Of a stretch of DNA of 56,913 bases, positions 17,801 to 25,700 are shown in pieces. The DNA comes from Bacteroidales bacterium (GTDB taxonomy: Bacteria; Bacteroidota; Bacteroidia; Bacteroidales; UBA3824). The notes under the pieces are model-generated. The model worked only from the letters and a program-made list of their open reading frames with translations. It was not told the origin of the DNA and did not search any database. The first letter of the stretch is position 1; each line of letters begins with the position of its first letter. The stretch is taken from positions 1 to 56,913 of the forward strand of contig JAFPYR010000100.1 in the NCBI GenBank assembly GCA_017412115.1, read 5' to 3'. A program made the position numbers and the translations under genes.

Positions 17801-19110
17801 GTTGGGACGGAACGAATTTTACACCTTTTGATTATGAAAATAACGAAAAGGTATCGCTTTTGCAGGGTGCTAATACGCTCTATTTGAAAGCGACGGATAT
17901 AGCAGGAAATGATTCTGAGGTTTTCAGTATAGGTTTTACTGTTTTTCAGCCTTCAACATTTGAGGAAAATTCAGATGAAGAAGCTTTGACTTCCGCACCT
18001 TATTATTATGCTTCGAAAAAAGGCGGTGAGGATATGAGTTTTGTTCTGAATCTTAACGGAAACGCTATTTTTGCGGTAACCGATTCTAAGGAAAACAAAT
18101 GGATGTATGACGCTTCCCAAGATGCGGATGTAAGTCTTTCTTCTAATAATGTGATTACCGTGAAAAAATCGTATCTTGAGACATTGAAACCCGATGAGGA
18201 AAACGTGCTTTATGTTTACATTGCGCCTTTTGAGGATATGTCGTTTTGGGAAGATTTTACGGCGAAAGATTATGAAAGTCAGATAATGAAAATCAATCTT
18301 GATATTACTTATACCGTTAAGATAAGTACTGGTTATAGATTTTCAGAGCCGACCGACCCGGAAATCGAAAGTTTTTGTGACGGAGATTCCGTAATGGTAA
18401 CATTCTCTTTGGACGAGAATTATTCGAGTGCGGATTATGTTTCAATCAGCAAATTGGAAGTTCCTCAGCAGAGTTTAGGAACGGCTTTGCGTTTTAAAGT
18501 TCCCGAAAATGTGCTTGCCGGCGGTAACGAAAAAATTGCGGTAGAGTTTTTCAAGGACGGTTATCAAGCAAATGATATAGCTGTTTTCCCCGGAAATTAT
18601 CCTGCTCAATACAACATAAAACTTTATAACGATGTTTTGGCTGTTGATAACAGTAAGGATTTGTTTCTTGCCGATATGTATTATTGGTATTTGGATATGG
18701 TGGAATTGGAGGGCAAAAATCGTCAGTTCCTTGACATTCTCAATTATATTCAGGACGGAGTGGTTCATAAATTTTACGTTGAGGTTACTGACATTGAAGG
18801 ATACCGTTTTAGGGTATGTCCGAGCGATGACTTCACGATAGAGCCTATTCAAAAGGCAAAAGTCTTGAAAGTTAATACTTATCCTAATCCTGCAAAGAGC
18901 GGAGAGAGGCTTTTTATTGAGTTGGAAAATTTCTTAGACGAGGATTATAAAGATATTGAAATATTGATTTATAATCAGTTGGGCGGCATAGTACAAAAGC
19001 TTTCCGATGTTGAAAAAATCACGGAAGTAAGCCTGAAAGAAGGTTTTTACAATGGAGTCGTTTTAAAAGACGGAACAAAGATTTTGAGTTTTAAAATTAT
19101 CGTAAAATAA
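14809..19110 (+). CDS. Giant secreted repeat protein with T9SS type A sorting domain
   Basis: The 1433-residue product has a signal peptide (about 1-28, SFG-Q). A long region (about 350-560) contains short Gly/Thr repeats of the type TIxGGxFxG, characteristic of a right-handed beta-helix. Several Ig/MBG-like beta sandwiches follow (about 600-1150). The last ~80 residues form a T9SS type A C-terminal domain, starting near residue 1355 with NTYPNPAKSG and ending in the strands FYNGVVLKDG and SFKIIVK. The protein should cross the outer membrane through T9SS and be attached to the surface or released. The fold suggests adhesion or glycan interaction, but no catalytic site is visible. It opens an operon with an OmpA-family barrel 4 nt downstream and DPP-IV. 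Confidence 0.88.
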   Translation: MNKIVFWLKTLVLSAVFLSFLPKNSFGQFKVTYIEDEETGTKKTDEVSTLSAVSNYTDITGVEMTADYTETTERTEFSLQFSGESSTCDFKLNGHDLNLNGAKLTITADAGINFIGASDESPYIGYIVSENSTVITSWGPISFKNVTIESTSEEDSYLIENMMNIYFYANVTFIRETTGSSFFASEADLNFDEFTELEITESTDDGPKTSLVPHLNEDINEDFLLSFDDATQLEVIDARYFEAKYGSETKYFKRMDEALSFNGYGTSDVTITLTKNYTRNSKYIYDHAGNPLSNISVSNNVMVDLKGYSYKDTLTLDISKKFAFKNAANADVYAFFNLKSGADFSLDGGKYSFYTEIVSLQSDSKATLNSNVTFTTAQGAFDPYTPDQTDLVNEHTPSYTACIANNGGTLTIESGTYTYNSEENRTEEHRGVYTTNGTTTITGGSFSGKDAVYVENGEVKISGGTFTGTNNGVWVQQTFNTDDVVIEDGTFSGTGTFGDGIGINEMGSATIKGGEFTGTRYGLAVDKSGVDLFGGKFDGQTAAIYKNTAGITLKDGETQYAFYDADDVMLYFPDETYEEDKYIKLNGSDYLWDGKNVLKKATVKKAKPVISPSKLLLGENDEAIVTVYNATDKFKFSTIPEGITVTKNSDGKYTIKTSDKIEGGEYKIIAADGDDEITMVVNVKYKVSAIDMIKEFIEVDKEYDGGVYVLKKGTKNYISGSGTNFFYIGKSEENSLSFTFTGIRYDDSNVGDRIITAYIYIYETNKEYYELTDISSTNEVKITDAKIIKTTEYTLGVNADVIFTEDVNVNNFKNDNSDISIEKTSDGKIHIKTTDNIEPGTYTIGSDVYIVRLKVVPNSDITDIESEKWYNEDVELNATDYLTKVKAVFGDGISLKITVNKEEKEIVDQEGENKVVFVVTEDENILYSKEFIVLLDKTAPEPFAEAFVNGNKVEVVANDPTGEVKKYYFRLGAEIELNAKDEKEGVDKISGVKTAEYSWDGTNFTPFDYENNEKVSLLQGANTLYLKATDIAGNDSEVFSIGFTVFQPSTFEENSDEEALTSAPYYYASKKGGEDMSFVLNLNGNAIFAVTDSKENKWMYDASQDADVSLSSNNVITVKKSYLETLKPDEENVLYVYIAPFEDMSFWEDFTAKDYESQIMKINLDITYTVKISTGYRFSEPTDPEIESFCDGDSVMVTFSLDENYSSADYVSISKLEVPQQSLGTALRFKVPENVLAGGNEKIAVEFFKDGYQANDIAVFPGNYPAQYNIKLYNDVLAVDNSKDLFLADMYYWYLDMVELEGKNRQFLDILNYIQDGVVHKFYVEVTDIEGYRFRVCPSDDFTIEPIQKAKVLKVNTYPNPAKSGERLFIELENFLDEDYKDIEILIYNQLGGIVQKLSDVEKITEVSLKEGFYNGVVLKDGTKILSFKIIVK

Positions 19111-19114
19111 GACA

Positions 19115-20770
19115 ATGAAACGCGGATTAATTACAGTGTTGATGCTCCTAATTTTTTTCGGAGCTAATGCACAAGACGAACAACAACCAAATGAAAACCC
19201 AAAGACCCAAAAGCCGAAATTGCCGTGTATGACGGGGCATTATCTTACGGCGGAGGGCGGTCTTGGTATTCAAGGTATGAATTATGACCTTTTAGTCCCC
19301 GGTGATGTTAATAGTGATGTTTTCGGTTTTGACGTGAAGGCGGGGTATAGATATTATTTTCATCCGAACTTCGGTGTAGGTTTTGGACTGAGGTTTCAAA
19401 GTTATAGTGCCGAGGCTAAAGTGAATTATGTTCAAGAGATTAGCGGTGTTTTGGACTATTACACGCCCCCGAGAGAATATTTGCATAGAACGTTTTATAA
19501 TGATTATGTAGAAAAACAAAACGTTGTAATGACCGAAATTCCGATTGAATGGTTTATGCAGTTTTCTTTGGCACGCCGCTTAAAACTCAATATCGGTTTG
19601 GGACTTCAAGCAAATCTTTTTAACATTACTAACAATTACAAAAATTCATCGGGTGAGATTTCAACTCATGCTTATTATGATGAAATTCATCTTGATGCGT
19701 ATGACTTGCCCCGTTATAGTCTTTATGATACGAGTGGTTTCAGAGGACATTATAAATACGATGTAACGGTTTCGGCAATAGGTGAGATAGGTTTGCTTTA
19801 CGCTCTTAATTCGAGATTGGAGCTTGCGATGAATTTTACCGGCACTTACGGTCTTATAAAAGCGATGAAAAATTATTCGGGCAAGCATATTTTTGATCCC
19901 GGATGTGAGTTGCAAGATGACGAAACGTTTCCCTCATACGAACCTGCTTATAATGCAGTTTTAACGACGCAGGCAAAAGACGTTAAATTTGTTTCTATGG
20001 GAGTTAGTTTTGGTATACGTTTTAGAATGAGTAAGAAAGATCCTACTGTTGCGCTTGAATTTGACGAGGCTTTGGGTAAAGCCCGCCGTCTGAAAGAAAC
20101 CGAGGACGAAGACCTTAATTTGATGGAGGCTTTGGAAGATGACGAAATCGAACGTCGTCGCCGCAAACAAGACACCATAGAATTGGCTGAAAAAGAACGT
20201 CAGCACCGTCAAGTGGAAGATGAGGAATTTTACATAACACCTCAAGGCGATACCGTTTGGAATAAAAAACCTGAGGTTGATTCTGTAAAACAAGTTGTTG
20301 TAGAAGAGCCGAAAGATACGGTTAAGGTTGTAGAAGAGCCGAAAGATACGGTTAAGGTTGTAGAAGAGCCGAAAGAAGAGGTCGTAATTGTTGAAAAAGA
20401 CATTACGGGCGAGCTCAACAATTTGATAAAGAATCTTAACACAAATGCTTGTGAGTTCAATCAGACGAATCCTAAGAACCGTAAGAAACAGTTTTCTGAT
20501 ATTGACAAATTGGCTAATTTGTTGAAAGAAAATCCAGATGTTATTTTGGAGGCTGTCGGACATACTTGCGATATAGGTTCTGTGGAGGCAAACAAAGAAG
20601 TCGGAATGCACCGTGCTGAATATATCAAAGCAGAATTGGTTTCACGCGGAGTACCGGAAAAACAAATTCGTTGTACTACGAAATGGTTTACCGAGCCGTT
20701 AGTTCCTAACACTTCTGAGTCCAACCGTATGAAGAATCGTAGGTACGAGTTGAAGATTATTAAAAAATGA
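19115..20770 (+). CDS. OmpA-family outer-membrane protein (beta-barrel plus OmpA domain)
   Basis: Signal peptide 1-19 (ANA-Q) precedes an eight-strand-type outer-membrane barrel (about 35-310; opening GHYLTAEGGLG, with many aromatic-ended strands such as GFDVKAGYRYYF). A charged linker (about 320-430) contains a tandem 10-residue repeat VVEEPKDTVK. An OmpA-like peptidoglycan-binding domain (about 440-551) closes the protein; it has EAVGHTCD where most members have GHTD, and MKNRRYELKI. The protein should bridge outer membrane and peptidoglycan. The start is 4 nt after the T9SS cargo gene, and the stop overlaps the next start (ATGA), so the three genes are translationally coupled. Confidence 0.9.
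   Translation: MKRGLITVLMLLIFFGANAQDEQQPNENPKTQKPKLPCMTGHYLTAEGGLGIQGMNYDLLVPGDVNSDVFGFDVKAGYRYYFHPNFGVGFGLRFQSYSAEAKVNYVQEISGVLDYYTPPREYLHRTFYNDYVEKQNVVMTEIPIEWFMQFSLARRLKLNIGLGLQANLFNITNNYKNSSGEISTHAYYDEIHLDAYDLPRYSLYDTSGFRGHYKYDVTVSAIGEIGLLYALNSRLELAMNFTGTYGLIKAMKNYSGKHIFDPGCELQDDETFPSYEPAYNAVLTTQAKDVKFVSMGVSFGIRFRMSKKDPTVALEFDEALGKARRLKETEDEDLNLMEALEDDEIERRRRKQDTIELAEKERQHRQVEDEEFYITPQGDTVWNKKPEVDSVKQVVVEEPKDTVKVVEEPKDTVKVVEEPKEEVVIVEKDITGELNNLIKNLNTNACEFNQTNPKNRKKQFSDIDKLANLLKENPDVILEAVGHTCDIGSVEANKEVGMHRAEYIKAELVSRGVPEKQIRCTTKWFTEPLVPNTSESNRMKNRRYELKIIKK
20297..20378 (+). repeat. Tandem 30-bp in-frame repeat in the OmpA-family gene
   Basis: Two complete identical 30-bp copies (20297-20326, 20327-20356) and a partial third encode VVEEPKDTVK units in the linker. 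Perfect DNA identity suggests recent slippage, so copy number may vary between strains. Confidence 0.85.
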
Positions 20771-22941
20771 CCATGAAAAAAATAATATTATTGTTGTTTA
20801 CTTTAGTTACCTCTTCGGTTTATTCCCAAGAGGTAACTTTAGAAAAAATTCTATTAGGGCGTTTCCGTCAGAAATCAGTTTACGGAATAAGGCCTATGAG
20901 TGACGGTGAGAGTTACACCGTTTTGACAAATAATTCAATTGTTAAGTATTCGTATTTAACGGGGAGAGTTCAAGATACGCTTGTTGATTTTTCTTCTTTT
21001 TCGGATTATTATCCTGACGAGTATGAAATATCTTCAGACGGCAAAAAAATTATTATTAACACTGATTATACGGAGATTTACAGACGTTCTTATTTGTCTA
21101 AAACCTTTATTTATGACATTCAGAGCAAGAAATTTGAGCCTTTGAGTTCTGACTTTGAGTACACGCAGCTTGCAACTTTTTCGCCTGACAACAAGAAAGT
21201 TGCTTTTGTTTATCAAAACAATATTTATGTCAAAGACCTTCAAACCAAGGAGCAACGTCAAATCACTTTTGACGGCAAAAAGAATTTCATTTTGAACGGT
21301 TTGCCGGATTGGGTTTATGAGGAGGAATTTGCTTTTAATAAGGCGTTTGAATTTTCTTCTGACGGAAATTATTTGGCGTACATAAAATTTGACGAGACGA
21401 ACGTAAAAAGTTATACGTTGGAGTATTACAGTCCTGTCAGCGAACAATATGACCCTGAAAAAAATTATCCGCAGCTTTACGAGTACAAATATCCGAAAGT
21501 CGGTGAAGAAAATTCAAAGGTTTCGGTTCATGTTTTTGACTTTTCCACGGGAGAGACTTCCAAAGTTAATACGGGAGACGATCAGGATATTTACATTCCT
21601 AAAATTACGTGGATTTCCTCAACGGGAAATCTTTCAATTTGCCGTCTCAACCGTCTTCAGAACCGTTTGGATTTGCTTTCTTTTGATGTGAAAAACAAAA
21701 CTGTAAAAACATTTTTCACTTTGACAGACAGCAGATATTTGGAAGAATCGGTAATGCCGTCGGTTACGTTTTTAAATGGCGGAAAATCCTTTTTGATAAC
21801 CTCTGATACCGAGGGTTTTAGAAATATTTATCATTATTCTTTGGAAGGAAAACTTTTAAATAGAGTAACTTTCGGAAAAGGAAACGAGGTTGTGGATTTT
21901 CTCGGATTTGATGAGAAAGCAAAGAAAGTTTATTTTACCTCTGTTGGCAAAAAATCTTATCAGGAGGTTGTTTGTTCAGCGGATTTAAATGGCAAAAATC
22001 GCAAAACGATTTCTCAGGATTACGGTATGAACACTCCGGAATTTTCTTCAAATTATAAGTATTTTATCAATTTTCATACCTCAAAAGACGAGCCGTATTA
22101 TATTACGGTTAATGATAATAATGGCAAAATTTTGAGAGTCCTTGAAGATAATTCCGTGGTTAAAGAGCGTTTAAAATTGGCGGGCATCCAAAAAGAGTTT
22201 TTCTCTTGGAAAAATTCTTCGGGTGATTCTCTCGATGCTTTTATCATAAAACCAAGAGATTTTGATCCTAAAAAACAATATCCCGTTTTGGTGGTAGGTT
22301 ACAACGGACCGAATTATAATCTTGTAAACGATCGTTATGAGTTTCAGTGGTACAACGCTTTGGTTGAAAAAGGATATTTGGTTTGTTGTACTGATACTCG
22401 CGGTACGGGCAGAAAGGGTGCAGAATTTAGAAAATGCACTTACGGACAACTCGGCAATCTTGAAACCCAAGACCTTGTAAGTTTTTCTAAATATCTTTCA
22501 TCTTTGGATTATGTTGATGGTTCAAGGCTCGGCATTTGGGGTTGGAGTTACGGCGGATTTATGGCTTCAAACCTTATGACAAGAGGTGCTGGCAGTTATA
22601 AAATCGGCATTGCGGTAGCTCCCGTAACGAATTGGGAATATTATGATAATATTTACACCGAGCGTTATATGGGTTTGCCTAAAGACAATCACGACGGGTA
22701 TGTTAAAAATTCTCCGATATATTATGCCAATAAACTTCAAGGCAAATTTCTTTTGATTTTCGGCAGTGCTGACGATAACGTTCACCCTCAAAATTCAATG
22801 GTTTTTTGTGAGGCTTTGGTTCAGGCTGATAAAGAATTTGAATTTATGCAGTACACCAACAAAAATCACGGAATTTACGGCGGAAATACTACGTATCATC
22901 TTTATAAGAAAATGATTAAATTCATAGAAACCAATTTGTAA
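20767..22941 (+). CDS. dpp4: Dipeptidyl peptidase IV (S9B serine peptidase)
   Basis: This enzyme removes X-Pro or X-Ala dipeptides from peptide N-termini, probably in the periplasm or at the outer membrane. After a signal peptide (about 1-20, VYS-Q) come an N-terminal beta-propeller (about 40-470) and a C-terminal alpha/beta hydrolase domain. The catalytic triad is S594 in GWSYGG, D669 in GSADDNVH and H701 in NHGIYGG. The substrate N-terminus is held by E186-E187 in WVYEEEF, the double-Glu motif of DPP-IV. At 724 residues it matches Porphyromonas DPP-IV in size. The first ATG overlaps the previous stop; an ATG six bases later (20773) gives a better signal peptide and may be the true start. 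Confidence 0.96.
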   Translation: MTMKKIILLLFTLVTSSVYSQEVTLEKILLGRFRQKSVYGIRPMSDGESYTVLTNNSIVKYSYLTGRVQDTLVDFSSFSDYYPDEYEISSDGKKIIINTDYTEIYRRSYLSKTFIYDIQSKKFEPLSSDFEYTQLATFSPDNKKVAFVYQNNIYVKDLQTKEQRQITFDGKKNFILNGLPDWVYEEEFAFNKAFEFSSDGNYLAYIKFDETNVKSYTLEYYSPVSEQYDPEKNYPQLYEYKYPKVGEENSKVSVHVFDFSTGETSKVNTGDDQDIYIPKITWISSTGNLSICRLNRLQNRLDLLSFDVKNKTVKTFFTLTDSRYLEESVMPSVTFLNGGKSFLITSDTEGFRNIYHYSLEGKLLNRVTFGKGNEVVDFLGFDEKAKKVYFTSVGKKSYQEVVCSADLNGKNRKTISQDYGMNTPEFSSNYKYFINFHTSKDEPYYITVNDNNGKILRVLEDNSVVKERLKLAGIQKEFFSWKNSSGDSLDAFIIKPRDFDPKKQYPVLVVGYNGPNYNLVNDRYEFQWYNALVEKGYLVCCTDTRGTGRKGAEFRKCTYGQLGNLETQDLVSFSKYLSSLDYVDGSRLGIWGWSYGGFMASNLMTRGAGSYKIGIAVAPVTNWEYYDNIYTERYMGLPKDNHDGYVKNSPIYYANKLQGKFLLIFGSADDNVHPQNSMVFCEALVQADKEFEFMQYTNKNHGIYGGNTTYHLYKKMIKFIETNL

Positions 22942-22975
22942 GAAAAAAGATTTTTTTTTAAACACGAAAAATAAA

Positions 22976-23016
22976 AAAAAGAGATTGTCTTCACTAAAAA
23001 AGGCAATCTCTTTTTC
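22976..23016. terminator. Bidirectional terminator between dpp4 and aqpZ
   Basis: AGAGATTGTC pairs with GGCAATCTCT, flanked by an A-run upstream and TTTTT downstream, serving both converging genes. Confidence 0.85.
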
Positions 23017-23046
23017 TTTATTGTATTTAATTATTTTTTTTTCGGA

Positions 23047-23757
23047 TTATTTATTTTCTTTTGTGAAAATGTTTTTGTAAATCAATCCTGCTAAACCTGC
23101 GCCTAATAACGGAGCAACGATAAATACCCATAATTGGCTCAATGCTAAAGCGTTTTCAGAGAAAAGAGCTTGAGAAATACTACGGGCGGGGTTTACGCTG
23201 GTATTTGTTAAAGGAATGCTTATTAAGTGAATAAGTACCAAAGTCAAACCTATTGCAAGACCTGCGTTGTTGCCTGCGCCGCCGTTTTTGTCGGTAGCAC
23301 CGAGGATTACGATTAAGAAAATGCAGGTTAAAACCATTTCAGTTACGAAAGCACCAAGAAGTGAGCAATCTTGATAACCGGGTGCTTTGTTGTAAAATTC
23401 ATCACCGAAACCGTTAGCTGCGAAAGTACCGATAGAATCCAAAGAATTTTTAGCGATTAGGAAAAGCACTGCTGCCGCCAAAATTGCGCCGATGATTTGA
23501 GCCAAAGAGTACAAGCCGAATTCTTTTCCGCTCATTCTTCCGCCCACGAATGCTCCGAACGAAACAGCCGGATTAAGATGTGCGCCGGAGATATGACCGA
23601 TGCCGTAAGCCATTGCAACGACGGTAAGACCGAAAGCTATTGCAACGCCTAAAAATCCTACTGAGCCGCCGGCAAAAATAGCCGTTCCGCAGCCGCCTAA
23701 TACTAAGGTGAATGTTCCGATACATTCAGCCGTTAATTTTTTTGTTAATGCGTCCAT
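23047..23757 (-). CDS. aqpZ: Aquaporin Z (water channel)
   Basis: The 236-residue, six-helix MIP-family channel has both NPA motifs (N62-A64 in HLNPAVS and N189-A191 in SVNPARS). The selectivity-filter residues F42, H177, T186 and R192 match those of E. coli AqpZ, so it should conduct water rather than glycerol. It sits in the inner membrane and equalises osmotic pressure. Monocistronic, it converges on dpp4 across a shared terminator and is divergent from the glycan locus. Confidence 0.96.
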   Translation of the reverse strand: MDALTKKLTAECIGTFTLVLGGCGTAIFAGGSVGFLGVAIAFGLTVVAMAYGIGHISGAHLNPAVSFGAFVGGRMSGKEFGLYSLAQIIGAILAAAVLFLIAKNSLDSIGTFAANGFGDEFYNKAPGYQDCSLLGAFVTEMVLTCIFLIVILGATDKNGGAGNNAGLAIGLTLVLIHLISIPLTNTSVNPARSISQALFSENALALSQLWVFIVAPLLGAGLAGLIYKNIFTKENK

Positions 23758-23938
23758 ATTTTTTTATCTGTTTTTAATTAATAGAATTGTGATTGTTTTT
23801 GATAGCGAAAATTAGAAATTAAATTTTATATTCAGAAATTTTTTTTAAAGTTTTTTTCTTAAAATTTTTTTTGAAGTATTATAGTGTATTTTCTTAATAC
23901 TTGATTTTAAGTTAGTTAAGATAAAAAGCAGAAAAAAT
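23758..23938. other. AT-rich intergenic DNA between aqpZ and the glycan locus
   Basis: The 356-nt gap between aqpZ and the first GH43 gene divides into this 181-nt AT-rich half, where I see no ORF, RNA or clear promoter box, and a right half packed with GTCCACC boxes. Confidence 0.6.
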
Positions 23939-24058
23939 GTCCACCTTAAAATTTATTTTGTCCACCTTTTGAGAAATTTATGAAAAACGTATTTTTTCCT
24001 TTGTCCACTTTAATTTTTTGTTAGTCCACCTCGTTTTTTTTTTTTGTGCTTAACTTTG
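23939..24058 (+). promoter_or_regulatory. Regulated promoter of GH43 gene 1: four GTCCAC boxes plus -7
   Basis: GTCCAC boxes start at 23939, 23960, 24003 and 24024, giving two pairs with an exact 21-bp period (two helical turns). The -7 box TAACTTTG is at 24051-24058, 27 bp after the last box start. The -33 position is occupied by the box instead of TTTG, which suggests activator dependence. The same layout recurs before susC and before the second GH43 gene. Confidence 0.75.
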
Positions 24059-24113
24059 CCTTAACAAAATTTTCAAAAAGAATACACAATCAAACTTTTA
24101 ATTAAATTAAGAT

Positions 24114-25583
24114 ATGAAAGATTTTGGTTATTTGTTAATAATGACGGTTGGACTATTGATAACGGGGTGTGGGGAGGCCCCGAAACCGTCTTACGCTCCC
24201 GTAGATTCTCCTAATCCTTGGTCAGATGATTACAAAGATGTTGCGGGTTATGAAAGCCGTTCATCTTGGGGCACTTACAATGTCCATGACCCTGTCGTAA
24301 GGAAATTCGGCGACACTTATTACGCATATTCTACCGATGCTATTTGGTGGCCGCCTAAGCCGAAAGAAAATCTTCATAATTCTCAGCCTCCTAAAATAGG
24401 AAATATTCAGGTTAGAAAATCTAAAGATTTGGTACACTGGGATTTTGAGGGTTGGGCGTTTGATTCTATTCCTCAAGATGCTTGGGATTGGGTTTATCCT
24501 AAAAGTAAGGAACTTACTTCCCGCGGACTTTGGGCTCCTTTCATTTTGAAATATAACGACACTTATAGATTATATTATTGTTTGTCAACTTTCGGCAAAA
24601 AAGTTTCTTATATTGGTTTGGCAGAATCTAAATCGCCGTTAGGTCCTTGGCAATCAAAATGTTGTGTCGTTAAAACCGATGATTCTTCCCCTATGAACGC
24701 TATCGACCCGACCGTTGTGGACGATGTTAAAAACGGAAAACAATGGATGATTTACGGTTCGTTTTTTGGCGGTCTTTTCGCTTTGGAATTAAACAAAGAG
24801 ACGGGTTTGGCTTTAAATGAAGGCGATCAAGGGCATTTGGTTGCTCATCGTGCTAACTATTCGGTTGATAATATGGAAGCTCCAGAGGTCGTATACAATC
24901 CCGAAACAGGGAAATATTATTTGTTTGTAAGTTATGGTCCTTTGGTAACGACATATAACGTCAGGGTTTCTGTTTCTGATACTCCTGAAGGTCCGTACAA
25001 AGATTATTTTGGTGTAGATCCGAGGGGTGAGGTTAATACTTTACCCGTTTTGACAGCGCCTTATCGTTTTGAAAATCACACGGGTTGGGCAGGTCTTGCG
25101 CATTGCACCGTTTTTAACGACGGCTCTGGCAAATGGTTTTTGGCATCGCAGGGCAGACTCTCGCCTGATAATATGATGATGGATTTTCATGTACGACGTT
25201 TGTTTTTCCGCTCTGATGGTTGGCCTATGGTATCGCCTGAGCGTTATGCTGGCGAAGAGGAAATACAGCTCGAGAAATCAGACGTTTATGGTGAATACGA
25301 AATTATCACTATTAAAGATAATTACAAGGAGAAAGATTTAGGCGGCACGGGTCAGTCTAATACTCTTTTGGAAGAAGAAATTAATAAGTCATTAAAATTA
25401 ACATTGAACCAAGACAATGTTAAGGATTTTAATGACGGTGTTTTTACTTTGAAAAATATTGCGAGTGAAATTTCCGGCGTGAAAATTTTCGTTGGACACG
25501 ACTGGGAAAATCAAAAAACGACTTTGCTTTTTACGGGTATTGATAATCAAGGTTTTACGATTTGGGGTAAAAAAATAAAATAG
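24114..25583 (+). CDS. GH43 lipoprotein, arabinanase-like, with GH43_C domain
   Basis: This five-bladed propeller glycosidase of family 43 is probably an endo-1,5-alpha-L-arabinanase or related arabinosidase on the outer membrane. Lipobox LITGC gives lipidation at C19. Catalytic residues are visible: base D59 in NVHDPV, pKa-modulating D198 in NAIDPT and acid E255 in MEAPEV. The last ~100 residues (from about 388) form the lipocalin-like C-terminal domain typical of arabinan-acting GH43 enzymes. It is the first gene of the glycan locus and has its own regulated promoter. Substrate specificity in GH43 is not safely predicted from sequence; arabinan is the best guess. Confidence 0.88.
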   Translation: MKDFGYLLIMTVGLLITGCGEAPKPSYAPVDSPNPWSDDYKDVAGYESRSSWGTYNVHDPVVRKFGDTYYAYSTDAIWWPPKPKENLHNSQPPKIGNIQVRKSKDLVHWDFEGWAFDSIPQDAWDWVYPKSKELTSRGLWAPFILKYNDTYRLYYCLSTFGKKVSYIGLAESKSPLGPWQSKCCVVKTDDSSPMNAIDPTVVDDVKNGKQWMIYGSFFGGLFALELNKETGLALNEGDQGHLVAHRANYSVDNMEAPEVVYNPETGKYYLFVSYGPLVTTYNVRVSVSDTPEGPYKDYFGVDPRGEVNTLPVLTAPYRFENHTGWAGLAHCTVFNDGSGKWFLASQGRLSPDNMMMDFHVRRLFFRSDGWPMVSPERYAGEEEIQLEKSDVYGEYEIITIKDNYKEKDLGGTGQSNTLLEEEINKSLKLTLNQDNVKDFNDGVFTLKNIASEISGVKIFVGHDWENQKTTLLFTGIDNQGFTIWGKKIK

Positions 25584-25598
25584 GAAAAAGTATTTTTT

Positions 25599-25654
25599 GT
25601 CCACCTATTTTTTGATATTATTCACCGCTTAACGAGGATTTAACCGTAAGTTTG
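25599..25654 (+). promoter_or_regulatory. Regulated promoter of susC: paired boxes plus -7
   Basis: GTCCACC at 25599 and the weaker ATTCACC at 25620 are 21 bp apart. TAAGTTTG at 25647-25654 is the -7 box, 27 bp after the second box start, exactly as at the first GH43 promoter. No TTTG -33 element is present. Confidence 0.7.
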
Positions 25655-25700
25655 CAATGTTAAAATAATGTACATTTTTAATACTTAAATTTAAATAAAT

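Noticed and set aside
19961..20611. 216-codon open frame antisense to the OmpA-family gene
   Set aside because: It is Phe/Ile/Arg-rich nonsense opposite a well-supported OmpA gene, and its repeats are just the complement of the VVEEPKDTVK units.
23758..24113. Riboswitch or small RNA in the aqpZ-GH43 gap
   Set aside because: Apart from the GTCCACC boxes and -7 element it is plain AT-rich sequence without stable stems.
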